A stretch of DNA of 64,000 nucleotides from Shewanella marina JCM 15074 (GCF_000614975.1 NZ_BALM01000011.1:1-64000); one strand, 5' to 3'; positions 34,484-45,910 are shown, numbered from the stretch's first letter. Numbers and translations are program-made. The notes: generated by a model not told the origin, from the sequence alone.

Positions 34484-37400
34484 TTATTGACTGCTCGTCG
34501 TAATACGATTGATCGTCAGTGGATCTAAGCTTGGCTTTGGTAAATTCAGTGCCTGTACGCGACTTAAGCCAATATCAGTAATACCACCTTCATATTGCGG
34601 CGTGCTGTCACCTGGGTAAATAAATGATTTACTGCCCGGATTCCATGCCTTGAAAAACTCACTTAAATCAGTTTGGGTCGCATACGACATACATAGCATC
34701 AACTGATCACTGGCTGATAGCTGGCTGTTATAACACTGATTTTCACCATGTGCAGGCGCATCTGCATTACGCGTTAAGCGGTGCATTAACTTAAATAAGT
34801 TCCAGCCAGCGAGTCCTTTTTGTTCATCGTAATAGCTTGGTAAGCTTTGGTTTGGATACCAAGTATTAATATCAAACTCGGTTTCAGCCCATTGTTTAAT
34901 TTGAGCAAACATCAGTAGTCGCTCGCCAGCTCCGCCAGCAGCCCAAGCATGACCCTGTTCGCTTTGCACAAACTCAGGGGCAATACGAATGTCTTGCTCA
35001 ACTCGGTTCATTTTACCTAAATGTTTGTCCTGCATATAAAGTGCCAGTAAGTTGTTAACCACTTCTGTGGCACCAGCAACATTAAACGGGGCTTCAGCCA
35101 TATTGTGGCCAACTTCATGCCACAGTAACCAATCATTCAGTGGTGTTGTCGGCAACTGCTGGCTTTGCGGATTAAAGTTAGCATTCATGACCGGATAGCC
35201 CGAGTGAGCAGCACCTATACTGATGGCAACATCATTGACGAAATGATGGCGGCTATTGCCAATACTGCTATCAGTCGCTTTACGGTTGAGCAGTCCATTT
35301 ACCCCTTCATCACGACTGTAAAAATCGTTACTGTCTAAGGCAAATTGATCTAGCTGCTGTGCAAATTGAGCCAGATTACCCTCAAAATTACTCGCGGCTA
35401 AGTTTGCTTTGGCTGTGGTATAGATGAAGCTTTGGCTAATGACTTCAGCCAGTGGTGCAGGCGCATCTTGTGGGTTAAGCCATTGCCCTTGTTGACCATC
35501 AAATTGATATAACGGTGCAGCAACAGTGCCTTGCAGGCTCAATTGTACTGGTGTATCAATATTGGCTTTGGCATAGATTAAACCGCCATAAGGCACTGTC
35601 ATGGTGTAGCTATTGCCAATATCGCCGCTGTTTAAGGTGATACTTTGGCTTATACGTGGTGGACGCATTAAACCAAGCTCATGTTTTTCACGACCTGTTA
35701 AATCGTCATTGAGGGCAACGGTAATCGTAATTGGTTGATTGCTATTAGCCGATATGGTGAAAGGCTGCTGCGCAACGGCCCACTGACCCGTTGCTTGGCG
35801 ACTACCAGCAAACCAAGCCGCACTGCGGTTACTTAAATCCAATGTAACATTGTGATTGCTTGGGCTGGCATTGGCTTCACCAGGGTATTGCCTAATATCA
35901 ACTTTGATATCTAAATCCCAAAAAGAGCGGCCTAACATTAAACGTGTTAACGGCTTTTCCATATAATTCAATGGATAGCTTGGGTTCATGTAGTCTGCAT
36001 ACTGGCCTGCATCGTCGCCGTAAATCATGCTAAGTGATTGCATGCTAGTACGCAGTTCAGTCGGGCAAACTGTACCACCTGCAGCGCGGTTGTCGCTATA
36101 ACAGTTCAACATTTGGGTGAAACGTTCAAAGCCAAGTTCATCTTCTATTCCCGCTTGGAAACGGTAATCAAGATTATTCCATAGCCAGACCGACATATTT
36201 TGATAAATACGTTCTAAATCAACACTATTTAAACGCTCACCTTGTTTACCTTTGCTACGGAAGTAGCGCTCATGCTGATATAAACGTTCAATGTTATCGC
36301 CTAAGTTTGCGGCTTGTACCATAGCTTTGGCTTCATCGTTACCCAGACTTAACTCGGTATAATGCGGTACATACATGCCACCAGAAAGGGCAATGCCATT
36401 GCCGGGACGGTACTCTAAGCAGTTGACTTCATAATGATAGTTACTGTCTTTACATTCACTATACGCCAAGCTGTCATCAGCCTTTTTAAAGGCATTCAAA
36501 ATACGTGCTTTATCAGCGGCGATATCTTTACTGTTGGCAACATCAATATAAGCAAGGTGTTTGATTTGTTCGCCTTGGTCATTAGTTTCTGTCCAACTAG
36601 CTACCTCTAATTTTGGCTTATCGTCTGGCTTGCCTTGTAGCTGATATAACCAATCAACGCTACCATCGGCATTAATGATATAGGGGGTGGTTGGCTTATT
36701 ATCTTCACCCTCAACTGCGGCATAACGTTCAATCACCCATGCCCCTAATTGATTGTGGCTACGAACGCGATCAGGATAACCTTGGTTAGGGCCATTGCCA
36801 TTGTTAACCACATTTTGGCCAATGCCAAATGCAATGCCAGCACTGTCAAGTAGACGCGCTAATGGATTGCCCTGCGGCATATCTAACAAGGTTTCCATCA
36901 CTAACACATTGCCGCCGCGACTCACATAATCAATCAGGTCAGTAGCATCTTGTTGAGTCAGCTTTGCTTGCTCTGTATCGGCTCTTAGCGGTAATTCGTA
37001 ATGGTTACCATTAGGATTGAGTAGATATTCAAAACCATTAATCATCACAATTGGCATTGTTTGCGGATCAAGATGACTGAATTGGCTAACTTGCTCGGTA
37101 GCTACGTTAAAGTCAGGATGGATTTGATACGGCGCTGAGTTGCCAGTGACTTGACCATGACGTTTAAAATAAACCAAAGGAATATTGGTGCCTATGGTAT
37201 AACCACTTTGGCCATGGCTTAGATAGTTCAAGACGTTCTTCATGAAATGCTTCATATCGTCACTATCATTGCTATTGGTGCATTGACCTTGGTTATCAAC
37301 GCCACCTTGCCAGCTATAACCATTTGGACAAACTAAGATACTGTTATAACGAGCATTACCCATTACCATCACTTTACCTTGGCCCATTTCACCAATGCTG

Positions 37401-38913
37401 ATAAAAGGCAGATTAAAAGTGGCGGTGTTGGCGCCAACACGTTCTGCAATCACAGTTGATGGTGCCTCAGTAATATAAGCTAGACCATGTTGATCCCACG
37501 CTTTTTGCTGACCAAACGGTAGCCAATAGTTATTGTCATTGCGGGCCATCATGACCGGAAATGCAGTATTGGCAATGTTAACTGCCGCTTGACCACGGGC
37601 ATTACCGGTACTGCCATAAAAGTTAGTGCTGTCATGGAAAACATGGAACTGTTTAACGGGTAACCAACCTTGCTGTTGGACCTCAGCAGTACTGCCCCAC
37701 AGTTTTTGAATATCAGTTAAAATCTGATTGCTGCTTTGCTCTACCAATTGGCGCTGCGCTGGGGCTTGGCAACCATTCGCGCAAATTTGTTGATCGATTT
37801 GTTGAGCCAACCCTTGTTTAAACTGCTGCTCAAATTCGGCGCTGATAGTTTGGGTTTGACCATTGCCTAAATCGAGTATTTTATCGTTAGCAGTTAATGA
37901 TAATGAAATGATCTCATTAATTGCGTTCGGGTATTGGCTGAAGACTCGATTAACTTGCTCAGCCAACTGCCAATGTTGTGACTGTTCAGTACTATAACGT
38001 AGCACTAATTGTTCGATATTTTGACCTACATCGCCATGGCCGAGCTGGCTGAGTGTAAATTGAGTTTGATTGCCTCGAATGCTGCCCAGCTCAAAGGTGT
38101 CGATACCAAAGCTGATATTATCACCCCAATTAAATTCAAAATAACCCTCGCTGTCTGTGATACCACGGCTATGGGCACTAAAATATTGAATACCTGCAAT
38201 AGCTTTACCTTGGCTATCGGTCAGTTTAGCCTTTGATAAAATCACTTCTGTGGCTTGATACTGATAATGACTTTCAGCATTAGCCGCTACAAACTGGCCG
38301 TTAAGATCTGAAGATGCGCCAGCCGTCACTGCGGGCTTAATGTCCGGCACATGAGTACTTGGCTGTTTATCAACTTGATTGTCGTTACTTTGCTTTTGCT
38401 CAATCAGCTCAACAAACTGGCTATGTTCCATATCCAAATCATGTTGGTAATAGTTAGTAAACTGCAGCTGTTGAATTGGGGTTAATTTAAGCTCAATTTG
38501 ATTACCATACGTGGTTGCCATGCTATTAATTAAGCTGCTGGCATTAACTACAGCATTTGGGCGCTGCGCCATATTATCAGCATGTTCAAGTACTAACAGC
38601 TTACGGCTGGTTGGTTGCTCGCTGCGGCTAGGGTCTGCTTGCACATTGCTAAATTCTGCCAACGTCAGTTGATCCAATTGACAATTAACATCATCACCCA
38701 CTTGAATGGTAAAGGCATTAGCTGACATACCGTTACACAGAACACTGTCGCCAAAAGTAAGATGGCCATCTAATGAGAAACTCGCATTAATTTCAGTGGG
38801 AACACTGGTGGCTGCGGGGGTTCTGGCGGTAGCGTTTCATGGTCATTATTGTCTTTTTCGCTACATGCACTAAGCAAGGCAAGTAAAGACACTGCAATAA
38901 TTGATTTATTCAT
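34484..38913 (-). pseudogene. AcfD/SslE-like M60 metallopeptidase lipoprotein, frameshifted in a C tract
   Basis: The gene encodes a very large (about 1475 residues) surface lipoprotein related to AcfD of Vibrio and SslE of E. coli, secreted mucin-degrading proteases. From ATG 38913 it has a signal and lipobox (LLALLSACSEKD). The frame is lost in a run of five C (plus-strand G at 38816-38820); one extra C joins LPPEPP to AATSVPTEINASF and restores the whole protein. A conventional start at 38728 would lack the lipid anchor. Later parts include an Ig-like region and, near the C-terminus, the gluzincin motif WHEVGHN with a Glu in GATEVVNN, typical of M60-like enzymes. Substrate is presumably glycoprotein or mucin. 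A terminator follows. Confidence 0.85.
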
Positions 38914-39541
38914 ACAATCCGTTTGTTTTATAAAGATATTAATCTAAAAGTGTTAAATATCATTTGCTGATTATTTTGCTAAGTTAATTAGTGTTAATCA
39001 TTGGTTGTTTTTTGACATGCCAGCAATTTATCACTCAAGTAGAAATAATTTAAAGGTTGTTAAGAATAAAATGATAATCTTATTTTGCTTGTTAGTGAAT
39101 CTTGTAATTTGCTGTTTTTATAGCTTTTATTTTTATTGCTTAAACGCTGCCACTTTATTTTATGATGAATGCTAATTATTTGAATAAATTTGATTTAATT
39201 CAAAAAAAGAAGACTTGTGATGGATTTGAACTGTAGTTTGGTAAAGTAAGGATTATCCATTGTTAGATGTTTATATTATTGAAATACATGATAATTATTT
39301 TTAGTTTTCAGTTGGGGTTCCATTGCTAGCAATATAAAGATAGGCCAATGAGTTTAAATTTAAGACGTGATTTCGTGAGTAATGATAATAAATTATTACA
39401 GTACCTCTATTTATACAAATTGACACATTTTAAAGACATCAAATACAGCAATTAACTGATGCGTATGTTAACTTAATGTAAATTTCGTTGTGTAATAAGC
39501 ATGACATGACCACTTAGTTAATATCGAGGAGCAACTGGATT
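38914..39541. other. 628-base AT-rich divergent intergenic region
   Basis: This is the longest non-coding stretch in the window. It separates the divergent M60 lipoprotein and amidohydrolase genes and has many stop codons in all frames. A TTGACA (39420-39425) is present but lacks a good -10 partner. I see no RNA gene, repeat array or IS remnant. Confidence 0.5.
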
Positions 39542-40924
39542 ATGATGAAGTGTGTACCATCATTTTTGTTAGTGTCACTGGCTATAGGGCTGACTGCCTG
39601 TAATCAAGCGTCAGAAAAAGACAGCAAAGTGAATATTAACAAGGATCCTTATCCTAGCACTTACCAAGCTTTAGCCGCGAAGCCCATCTTAATCAAGAAT
39701 GCCACTATTTTAACCGGAACGGGTGAACAGTTAGATAATGCCGATATTTGGTTAGTTGACGGTAAAATTAAACAAATTGGCCAAAATATTGAAGTTTCCA
39801 ATATTCAAATTATTGATGCTAAAGGTAAATGGATCACGCCGGGGATCATTGATGTGCATTCCCATTTGGGCGCTTATCCCAGCCCATCTGTTGAGTCACA
39901 TCAAGATGGTAATGAGATGACCAATCCGAATACCTCACGGGTGTGGGTTGAACATAGTGTTTGGCCGCAAGACCCCGGTTTTGATACTGCTCGTGCTGGT
40001 GGTGTCACTAGCCTACAAATTTTACCCGGTTCAGCTAATTTATTTGGTGGCCGAGGCGTCACTTTAAAAAATGTACCATCAACTACGATGCAAGGGATGA
40101 AGTTTCCACAAGCGCCTTATGGGTTAAAAATGGCTTGTGGTGAGAATCCTAAAAATGTGTATGGTGGACAACATATTGCGCCATCTACTCGTATGGGCAA
40201 TATGGCGGGTTATCGTGAAGCATGGGCCGAAGCCACAGAATATAAGCGCGAATGGGATAAATATGAGCGTGATTACGCAGCTGGATTAAATCCAACCCCA
40301 CCACAACGAGATCTTACTCATGACACGCTACGCGGCGTGCTTGATGGTGAGATACTCATTCATAATCATTGTTATAAAGCTGAAGAGATGGCGATGATGA
40401 TCGACTTATCAAAAGAGTTTGGTTATCACGCTGGTACTTTCCACCATGGGGTTGAAGCGTACAAAATTGCTGATTTATTAGCTGAAAATGGCAGTTGTGC
40501 TGCGCTATGGCCTGATTGGTGGGGCTTTAAAATGGAAGCTTATGACATGGTGCCTGAAAATGTGGCTATTGTTGATGCCGTTAAAAATAGCTGTGCCATC
40601 GTTCACTCTGACTCAGCCGACACCATTCAACGTTTAAATCAAGAAGCTGCCAAAGTGATGTATAGCGCCAACCAAAGTGGCTTTGATATTGATGAGGCAC
40701 ATGCGATTCGCTGGATCACCAGTAATGCGGCTAAATCATTAGGTATTGATGATGTGACTGGTGATTTGAGCGTTAATAAACAGGCTGATGTAGTGATGTG
40801 GAACATGAATCCTTTTAGTGTGTACGCGCAAGCCGAGCAAGTGTTTGTTGATGGTGCCAAGGTTTTTGATCGCCATGATGAGCAGTATCAAGCGGTGAGT
40901 GATTTTTTGTTAGGCCAACAGTAA
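39542..40924 (+). CDS. Amidohydrolase family lipoprotein
   Basis: This 460-residue protein has a lipobox near residue 20 (LAIGLTACNQ), so it is lipid-anchored in the envelope. It belongs to the amidohydrolase superfamily: a small beta-sandwich with NATILTGTGEQ, the metal-binding WITPGIIDVHSHLG, further His in HNHCYKAEE and FHHGVEAYK, a catalytic-type Asp in VHSDSAD, and the C-terminal KQADVVMWN segment. The substrate is unknown, perhaps dipeptides or imides. A second, degenerate amidohydrolase gene follows 13 bases later; the two are clearly an operon. Confidence 0.87.
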   Translation: MMKCVPSFLLVSLAIGLTACNQASEKDSKVNINKDPYPSTYQALAAKPILIKNATILTGTGEQLDNADIWLVDGKIKQIGQNIEVSNIQIIDAKGKWITPGIIDVHSHLGAYPSPSVESHQDGNEMTNPNTSRVWVEHSVWPQDPGFDTARAGGVTSLQILPGSANLFGGRGVTLKNVPSTTMQGMKFPQAPYGLKMACGENPKNVYGGQHIAPSTRMGNMAGYREAWAEATEYKREWDKYERDYAAGLNPTPPQRDLTHDTLRGVLDGEILIHNHCYKAEEMAMMIDLSKEFGYHAGTFHHGVEAYKIADLLAENGSCAALWPDWWGFKMEAYDMVPENVAIVDAVKNSCAIVHSDSADTIQRLNQEAAKVMYSANQSGFDIDEAHAIRWITSNAAKSLGIDDVTGDLSVNKQADVVMWNMNPFSVYAQAEQVFVDGAKVFDRHDEQYQAVSDFLLGQQ

Positions 40925-40937
40925 TAGGGGTTATCTG

Positions 40938-42167
40938 ATGAAACTATTTTCAAAAACACTGTTGGCAATAGCACTGTGCTCGATGACCAACGCTTACGCA
41001 CAAAGTATTGCGATTACCAATGCCACATTACATACGGCATCAGATGAAGGGGTATTAACTCAAGCCAGTTTAGTGATGGATGACGGTAAAATTATCGCCA
41101 TTAATCCTGCCAAAATTGATGCTGACGTGGTGATTGATGCTAAAGGTGCAATCGTGACGCCGGGTTTGATTGGCTCTCTCAATCAATTAGGGTTAGTTGA
41201 GGTGGGGGCGGTAGCAAGTTCGCGCGATGGCCGTGATAAAGATGCTGATATCAGTTTTAATGGCGAGACAGCTTTTAATCCTAAATCTAGCGTAGTGGCA
41301 TACAGTCGTAAGGGCGGTATTACCCGAGATGTGATTATGACCAGTGGTGGCTCGCTGTTTTTAGGGCAAGCATCATTGGTTGAGTTAACCGGTGAGTTCA
41401 ACAGTGTTATTACACCAACCAGTGCAGTCGTGATGGAGTTTGGGGCTCAGAAAAAAGGGTCGCGCGCGCTTAAGTTACAACAGCTCGTCGATGAGTTGAC
41501 TGAGCATCAACAGCAGTCTTCTGAAAAGCCGCCTAAAAAGAAACAAGCGCCATTATCAAATAAAGCTAAATTATTAAATCAGCTATTGGCTGGCACATTG
41601 CCACTGATTATTAAAACAGATCGCGCTCAAGATATATTGCATTTAATCAAATTAAAGCAGCAGTTTAATTTAGATATCAGTATTGCCGGAGGCGCCGAAG
41701 CATGGCGGGTTGCACCGCAATTAGCCGAGGCCGATATAGCGGTTATTTTAAGCCCATTGCAAAATCTACCGGGTAATTTTGATTCATTACATGCCAGCAT
41801 GGAAAATGCGTCACGATTGGATAAAACAGGGGTACAAATTGCCTTTACCGTCGTCGGTGATGCGACTCATAATCTCTACCAATTACGCTTTGATGCGGGT
41901 AATGCGATTGCTAATGGTTTGAATCCGGCATCGGCGTTAAAAGCAGTGACTTACAATGTTGCTGACATCTTTAATATTGATGCAGGACAATTGGCTGTTG
42001 ATAAAGCCGCTGATGTGGTGATTTGGAGTGGCGATCCGTTTGAGCTAAGCACGCATGTCGAGCGTATATTTATTGGTGGCAAAGAGTATTCGACGCAGTC
42101 GCGTCATGACAAATTACGTCAGCGCTACACCACAGATAGCCAGATGCCACGGGCTTATACTAAGTAA
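40938..42167 (+). CDS. Exported amidohydrolase-like protein lacking the HxH metal motif
   Basis: This 409-residue protein has a signal peptide cleaved near TNAYAQS. It shares the amidohydrolase fold landmarks (AITNATLHTAS, AIVTPGLIG, and the C-terminal NVADIFNIDAGQLAVDKAADVVIWSGDP). Where its partner has VHSHLG, this one has GSLNQLG, so both metal-binding His residues are missing. It also carries a Lys/Pro-rich insert (SEKPPKKKQAP). It is probably not an independent hydrolase and may be a regulatory or structural partner of the upstream lipoprotein enzyme. Confidence 0.82.
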   Translation: MKLFSKTLLAIALCSMTNAYAQSIAITNATLHTASDEGVLTQASLVMDDGKIIAINPAKIDADVVIDAKGAIVTPGLIGSLNQLGLVEVGAVASSRDGRDKDADISFNGETAFNPKSSVVAYSRKGGITRDVIMTSGGSLFLGQASLVELTGEFNSVITPTSAVVMEFGAQKKGSRALKLQQLVDELTEHQQQSSEKPPKKKQAPLSNKAKLLNQLLAGTLPLIIKTDRAQDILHLIKLKQQFNLDISIAGGAEAWRVAPQLAEADIAVILSPLQNLPGNFDSLHASMENASRLDKTGVQIAFTVVGDATHNLYQLRFDAGNAIANGLNPASALKAVTYNVADIFNIDAGQLAVDKAADVVIWSGDPFELSTHVERIFIGGKEYSTQSRHDKLRQRYTTDSQMPRAYTK

Positions 42168-42180
42168 GCGAATGATATTG

Positions 42181-42205
42181 ACAAGGCCTCGCAATGAGGC
42201 CTTGT
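42181..42205. terminator. Bidirectional terminator
   Basis: The perfect 10-bp stem ACAAGGCCTC/GAGGCCTTGT with a 5-base loop lies between the convergent amidohydrolase and DUF2956 genes. T-runs on both sides are short. Confidence 0.65.
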
Positions 42206-42213
42206 AAATTTGA

Positions 42214-42543
42214 TTAACGATAGCTGACAAACAGCTGATAACCGATAAACCCCAGCCAACTTATAACCAGTAATATCCAAGCTAATTTACTACTTGATTG
42301 AGGTATTTCAAATTCATCCTCATCGCTATCATCAGTCGCATTTGTTTTCTGCTTTAGTTGCTGCTTCTTAAATTTATCACGATCTCTTGCTTTGGCTTTT
42401 TGCAGCTTTTTATACTCACTAATGCCTTTTTCAATGCCTGCGGCAATCAGTTTAGTTTGTTCTTTAGTTTGTCCTGGTCGCTGCGTTGCTTTAGCCACTT
42501 TTAGCGCTTCTTCTTTGGTGGCGTCAGAGATAGATTTCTTCAT
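42214..42543 (-). CDS. DUF2956 family protein
   Basis: This 109-residue protein has a highly charged N-terminal part (SDATKEEALKVAKATQRPGQ, GIEKGISEYKKLQKAK), an acidic linker, and one C-terminal membrane segment (about residues 88-105), so it is tail-anchored in the inner membrane. It fits DUF2956, a small family of Vibrio and Shewanella with unknown role. Single-gene unit. Confidence 0.82.
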   Translation of the reverse strand: MKKSISDATKEEALKVAKATQRPGQTKEQTKLIAAGIEKGISEYKKLQKAKARDRDKFKKQQLKQKTNATDDSDEDEFEIPQSSSKLAWILLVISWLGFIGYQLFVSYR

Positions 42544-42766
42544 GATTATTGATTATTGCTACTGAGATGATGGTAACTATACCGAATGCAATCTGATCCT
42601 GCACCTTTAACTCTTTTAGAGATTAATCTGGCTGATAGCTAATTTGAGGTATGTTAGAAAGTTGTTCCTTAACCCGCTACAAATCATGTGTTATATCTGC
42701 ACATTATGGGTTGAATAGCGTAGACTAAAATTAAATTTAGAGTCTAATAATCAATAAGGAACGCTA

Positions 42767-44551
42767 GTGCCGCGTAATATAAATTACGAAACAGAACATA
42801 CTAAAACCATGGCAAAACGTGCTATCTGGCCTTGGATTGGTTCCTTTTTAAAACCATATAAATGGCAAGTTATTGCCGCCATTATCTGTTTATTTGTTGG
42901 TTCATTAGCATGGTTGTCATTGGGGCAAGGCGTACGCCTTATGGTCGATGAGGGCTTTGTTAAAGATAATGGCAATAGGCTGAATGAGATCATTTTATTG
43001 GTGTTGTTGATCACTTTTATTAGTGGTGCAGCGGTATTTTGTCGCTTCTATTTAATGTCATGGTTAGGGGAGCGAGTCAGTGCCGATATTCGCCTCAAGG
43101 TCTATAACAATCTGCTGACACTATCTCCTACTTTTTATGCTAAAACGCGTACTGGTGAAGTGATCTCAAGATTTACGGCTGATACCACATTACTGCAAAC
43201 CGTGGTGGGATCCAGTTTGTCGATGGCATTGCGTGCTAGCGTCACTGCGCTCGGAGGCTTAGTGATGATGTTGTTTAGTAGCGTTAAGCTCACTTTACTC
43301 GTGATGTTAGCAGTGCCTTTAGTATTGGGACCGGTCAGCTTCTTTGGTAAAAAAGTACGCAAATTAGCCCGTGCTAGCCAAGATAAAGTCGCTGACTTAG
43401 GGGCTTATGTCGATGAAAGCTTACATGAAATTCACACCGTACAATCATACACACATGAAACACTCGACAGTCAGCATTTTGGTGAGCGAGTTGAGTCTGT
43501 AATGGCGGCAGCCAGTGAGCGTATTCGTTATCGCTCGATTTTAATTTCATCGGTGATGTTTTTAAGTATCGGTGCGATTGTAGGGGTGACTTGGGTCGGC
43601 GCCCATAATGTGATGAATGGCAGTATGTCTGGCGGTGAACTATCTGCATTTATGTTTTATGCGGTAATGGTTGCAGGCTCTGTCGCCACCATTAGCGAAG
43701 TGATTGGTGATATTCAGCGCGCATCGGGCGCGACCGAAAGGCTAATTGAACTAGCAGAAGTTCGCAGTGAAATTGAAGTCCCTACTCAAGTCATGCAATT
43801 GGACACAACGGCAACGGGTGAACTGAGCCTTAATGGACTTCAATTTGCTTACCCCAGTGATGATATGCCATTGGTGCTTAAAGGTATTGATTTAACCGTG
43901 AGTGCGGGTGAACGCGTCGCGTTAGTCGGTGTAAGCGGTGCGGGTAAAAGTACTTTGTTTGAATTATTGCAGCGTTTTTATATTCCGACCGCAGGCAGTA
44001 TTTGTATTGACGGTGTTGATTTGGACAAGCTGCATCCGCAGCAGATCAGACAACAGTTTGCATTGGTACCACAAGAGTCGGTCATCTTTGCAACCAGTGT
44101 TTTTGAAAATGTGCGCTATGGTCGCGTTGATGCCAGTTTAGACGAGGTGAAACAAGCTTGTATTGCGGCGCGTGCCGATGAGTTTATCAATGAGTTTGAA
44201 CAGGGCTATGAGACTTATTTAGGTGAACGAGGTGTGCGGTTATCGGGCGGTCAAAAACAGCGAATTGCGATTGCCAGAGCCATTCTTGCCAATCGACCCA
44301 TGTTACTATTAGATGAGGCCACCAGTGCATTAGATGCGGTGAGTGAACGTATGGTGAAATTGGCGTTAGATTCGTTAATGACCAACAAAACTACCTTGAT
44401 TATTGCGCATAGGTTGGCCACGGTTATCAATGCCGATCGTATAGTGGTATTAGATAAAGGTCAGATAGCAGCTATTGGTACTCATCAAGAGTTGATGCAA
44501 TCAAGCAAACTCTACCGTGAGTTTGCTGATTTACAGTTATTGACGGACTAG
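42767..44551 (+). CDS. ABC exporter, fused permease and ATPase (MsbA-like)
   Basis: This 594-residue half-transporter starts at GTG 42767 after AAGGA. The membrane domain (about residues 20-320) begins with FLKPYKWQVIAAIICLF. The ATPase domain has Walker A GVSGAGKST, signature LSGGQKQRIAIARA, Walker B MLLLDEATSALD and switch IAHRLATV. It is of the B-type family exporting lipids, drugs or peptides. It has no C39 domain, so it is not a leader-processing exporter. It stands alone, between promoter-rich spacing and a strong terminator; the substrate is unknown. Confidence 0.88.
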   Translation: MPRNINYETEHTKTMAKRAIWPWIGSFLKPYKWQVIAAIICLFVGSLAWLSLGQGVRLMVDEGFVKDNGNRLNEIILLVLLITFISGAAVFCRFYLMSWLGERVSADIRLKVYNNLLTLSPTFYAKTRTGEVISRFTADTTLLQTVVGSSLSMALRASVTALGGLVMMLFSSVKLTLLVMLAVPLVLGPVSFFGKKVRKLARASQDKVADLGAYVDESLHEIHTVQSYTHETLDSQHFGERVESVMAAASERIRYRSILISSVMFLSIGAIVGVTWVGAHNVMNGSMSGGELSAFMFYAVMVAGSVATISEVIGDIQRASGATERLIELAEVRSEIEVPTQVMQLDTTATGELSLNGLQFAYPSDDMPLVLKGIDLTVSAGERVALVGVSGAGKSTLFELLQRFYIPTAGSICIDGVDLDKLHPQQIRQQFALVPQESVIFATSVFENVRYGRVDASLDEVKQACIAARADEFINEFEQGYETYLGERGVRLSGGQKQRIAIARAILANRPMLLLDEATSALDAVSERMVKLALDSLMTNKTTLIIAHRLATVINADRIVVLDKGQIAAIGTHQELMQSSKLYREFADLQLLTD

Positions 44552-44574
44552 TCGCTTACCGGAGCGCTTAAAAC

Positions 44575-44603
44575 AAAAATGACGCGATAATGCGTCATTT
44601 TTT
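44575..44603 (+). terminator. Intrinsic terminator after ABC exporter
   Basis: The stem AAAAATGACGC/GCGTCATTTTT with a 6-base loop runs into six T residues. It also lies near the end of the convergent TM2 gene. Confidence 0.9.
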
Positions 44604-44629
44604 GTGTCTACTATTTGATGATATTGAGT

Positions 44630-44971
44630 TTAGTAGGCAAATTTTGGCTTTTTGCAGTAGCGTTGCTCAAAACTAAATGGACTCATCTTGAGGGTGCGAA
44701 CGGCATCCACCCAGCCCAATACGGTAGGCACTAAGGTCCAACTAAACAGCAGGTATAGACTACCTTTCATATACTGACCTAGGTAAAAACGATGGATACC
44801 TAAGCCGCCTAATAAGAAACTAAACCATACCGCAAGGCGCTGATTTTTGATACGTAAGTCAGGATCAATACCTGCTAATGCATCTAAACCTTGAGCAGCA
44901 TGACATTGGGGGCAGGCCACTAGATTTAAGTCGATTTTTTGGCCGCATTGTGGGCAACTAATTTGTTTCAT
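44630..44971 (-). CDS. TM2 domain protein with N-terminal zinc ribbon
   Basis: This protein of about 113 residues starts at ATG 44971, which follows GGAG. It has an N-terminal zinc-ribbon (CPQCGQ and CPQCHA, four Cys) and a TM2 domain (RLAVWFSFLLGGLGIHRFYLG, then KGSLYLLF) with two membrane segments. TM2 proteins are small inner-membrane proteins of unknown role. Confidence 0.88.
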   Translation of the reverse strand: MKQISCPQCGQKIDLNLVACPQCHAAQGLDALAGIDPDLRIKNQRLAVWFSFLLGGLGIHRFYLGQYMKGSLYLLFSWTLVPTVLGWVDAVRTLKMSPFSFEQRYCKKPKFAY

Positions 44972-45256
44972 TGCAAACTCCAACTGTCATTTAGCTAATG
45001 ACTAATTATGTGTACAAGTGTGCGCTGAAATAAAGGTGTCTAGATCACATTATTAAAATAAACATTAAAAAGCCAATATGGTCTAGCGTTATACATTTAC
45101 TACAGTCGTTGATAATTTAGACTAAAACTCACCTGTTTTAGCTATATTTACGACATTAATCAATATGGATAGTTTCATCATTACTGAAATAAAAAGTACA
45201 TGCATAACCTCGCTTATAGGTTACGCATGTACTTCTAGTGTTAGATATGGTTTTAG

Positions 45257-45757
45257 TTACTTCTTTTCAGAGTAAGGGTAAATATGACCCGGTATAAAGC
45301 GGTGATATAACACGGCGAGTGCCACAATACCTAGGGTACCAATTAGAATGGGGTGCAATAGGAAAGTCCAACTTGTATGGCCGCCAAGCATGATAAGTAA
45401 TGGATTACCGCCTGCTGGTGGATGAGTAACATCAAACATCAACATAATAAATAAGCCAAGGCCGACAGCAAGCCCTAGAGTGAGCGGTGTAACCTCAATG
45501 TAGTTGATAAAAAATAATCCCACTGCAGCAGTAATTAAATGGCCAAAAATGACGTTCTTAGGCTGGGCTAATGGACTGCGATGCACACCAAAAATCAAAA
45601 CCATAGTGGCGCCAAATGGTGCGATTAATACATAAGGAGTATCAATGCTGTTATCAATGGCTGCGAGTGTCCAAATACACAGTGTTGCACCAATGGCTGA
45701 GATGATGGCGGTGAGGAGTTTGTTTTCACGAATTAATGTGACGTAGTGTTCTTTCAT
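45257..45757 (-). CDS. HPP family membrane protein
   Basis: This protein of about 166 residues (186 if translation starts at the TTG at 45817) has five or so hydrophobic segments, the family signature DVTHPPAGGNPLL, and YVLIAPFGATMVLIFG near the N-terminus. HPP proteins are integral membrane proteins; cyanobacterial members have been linked to nitrite transport. ATG 45757 is chosen because the first membrane segment then starts near residue 15, but no clear ribosome binding site decides the matter. Confidence 0.82.
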   Translation of the reverse strand: MKEHYVTLIRENKLLTAIISAIGATLCIWTLAAIDNSIDTPYVLIAPFGATMVLIFGVHRSPLAQPKNVIFGHLITAAVGLFFINYIEVTPLTLGLAVGLGLFIMLMFDVTHPPAGGNPLLIMLGGHTSWTFLLHPILIGTLGIVALAVLYHRFIPGHIYPYSEKK

Positions 45758-45910
45758 ACGAATAATGAGTGGTGAACTGATAGGCGTAAGTGTGGTTAGC
45801 GCAGATGAATAGATCAAGTTGTTGTATCGTAAAAATCTAATTTATTGATGCGTTTGCTTACTTTTGTGGCGATTATGGGTTAATTGGTGTGAGTATGTTG
45901 TTGCATTAAG

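Noticed and set aside
42767-44551. Second peptide exporter belonging to the left-end system
   Set aside because: It has no C39 domain, no adaptor gene beside it, and lies 38 kb away; it is a generic MsbA-like exporter.
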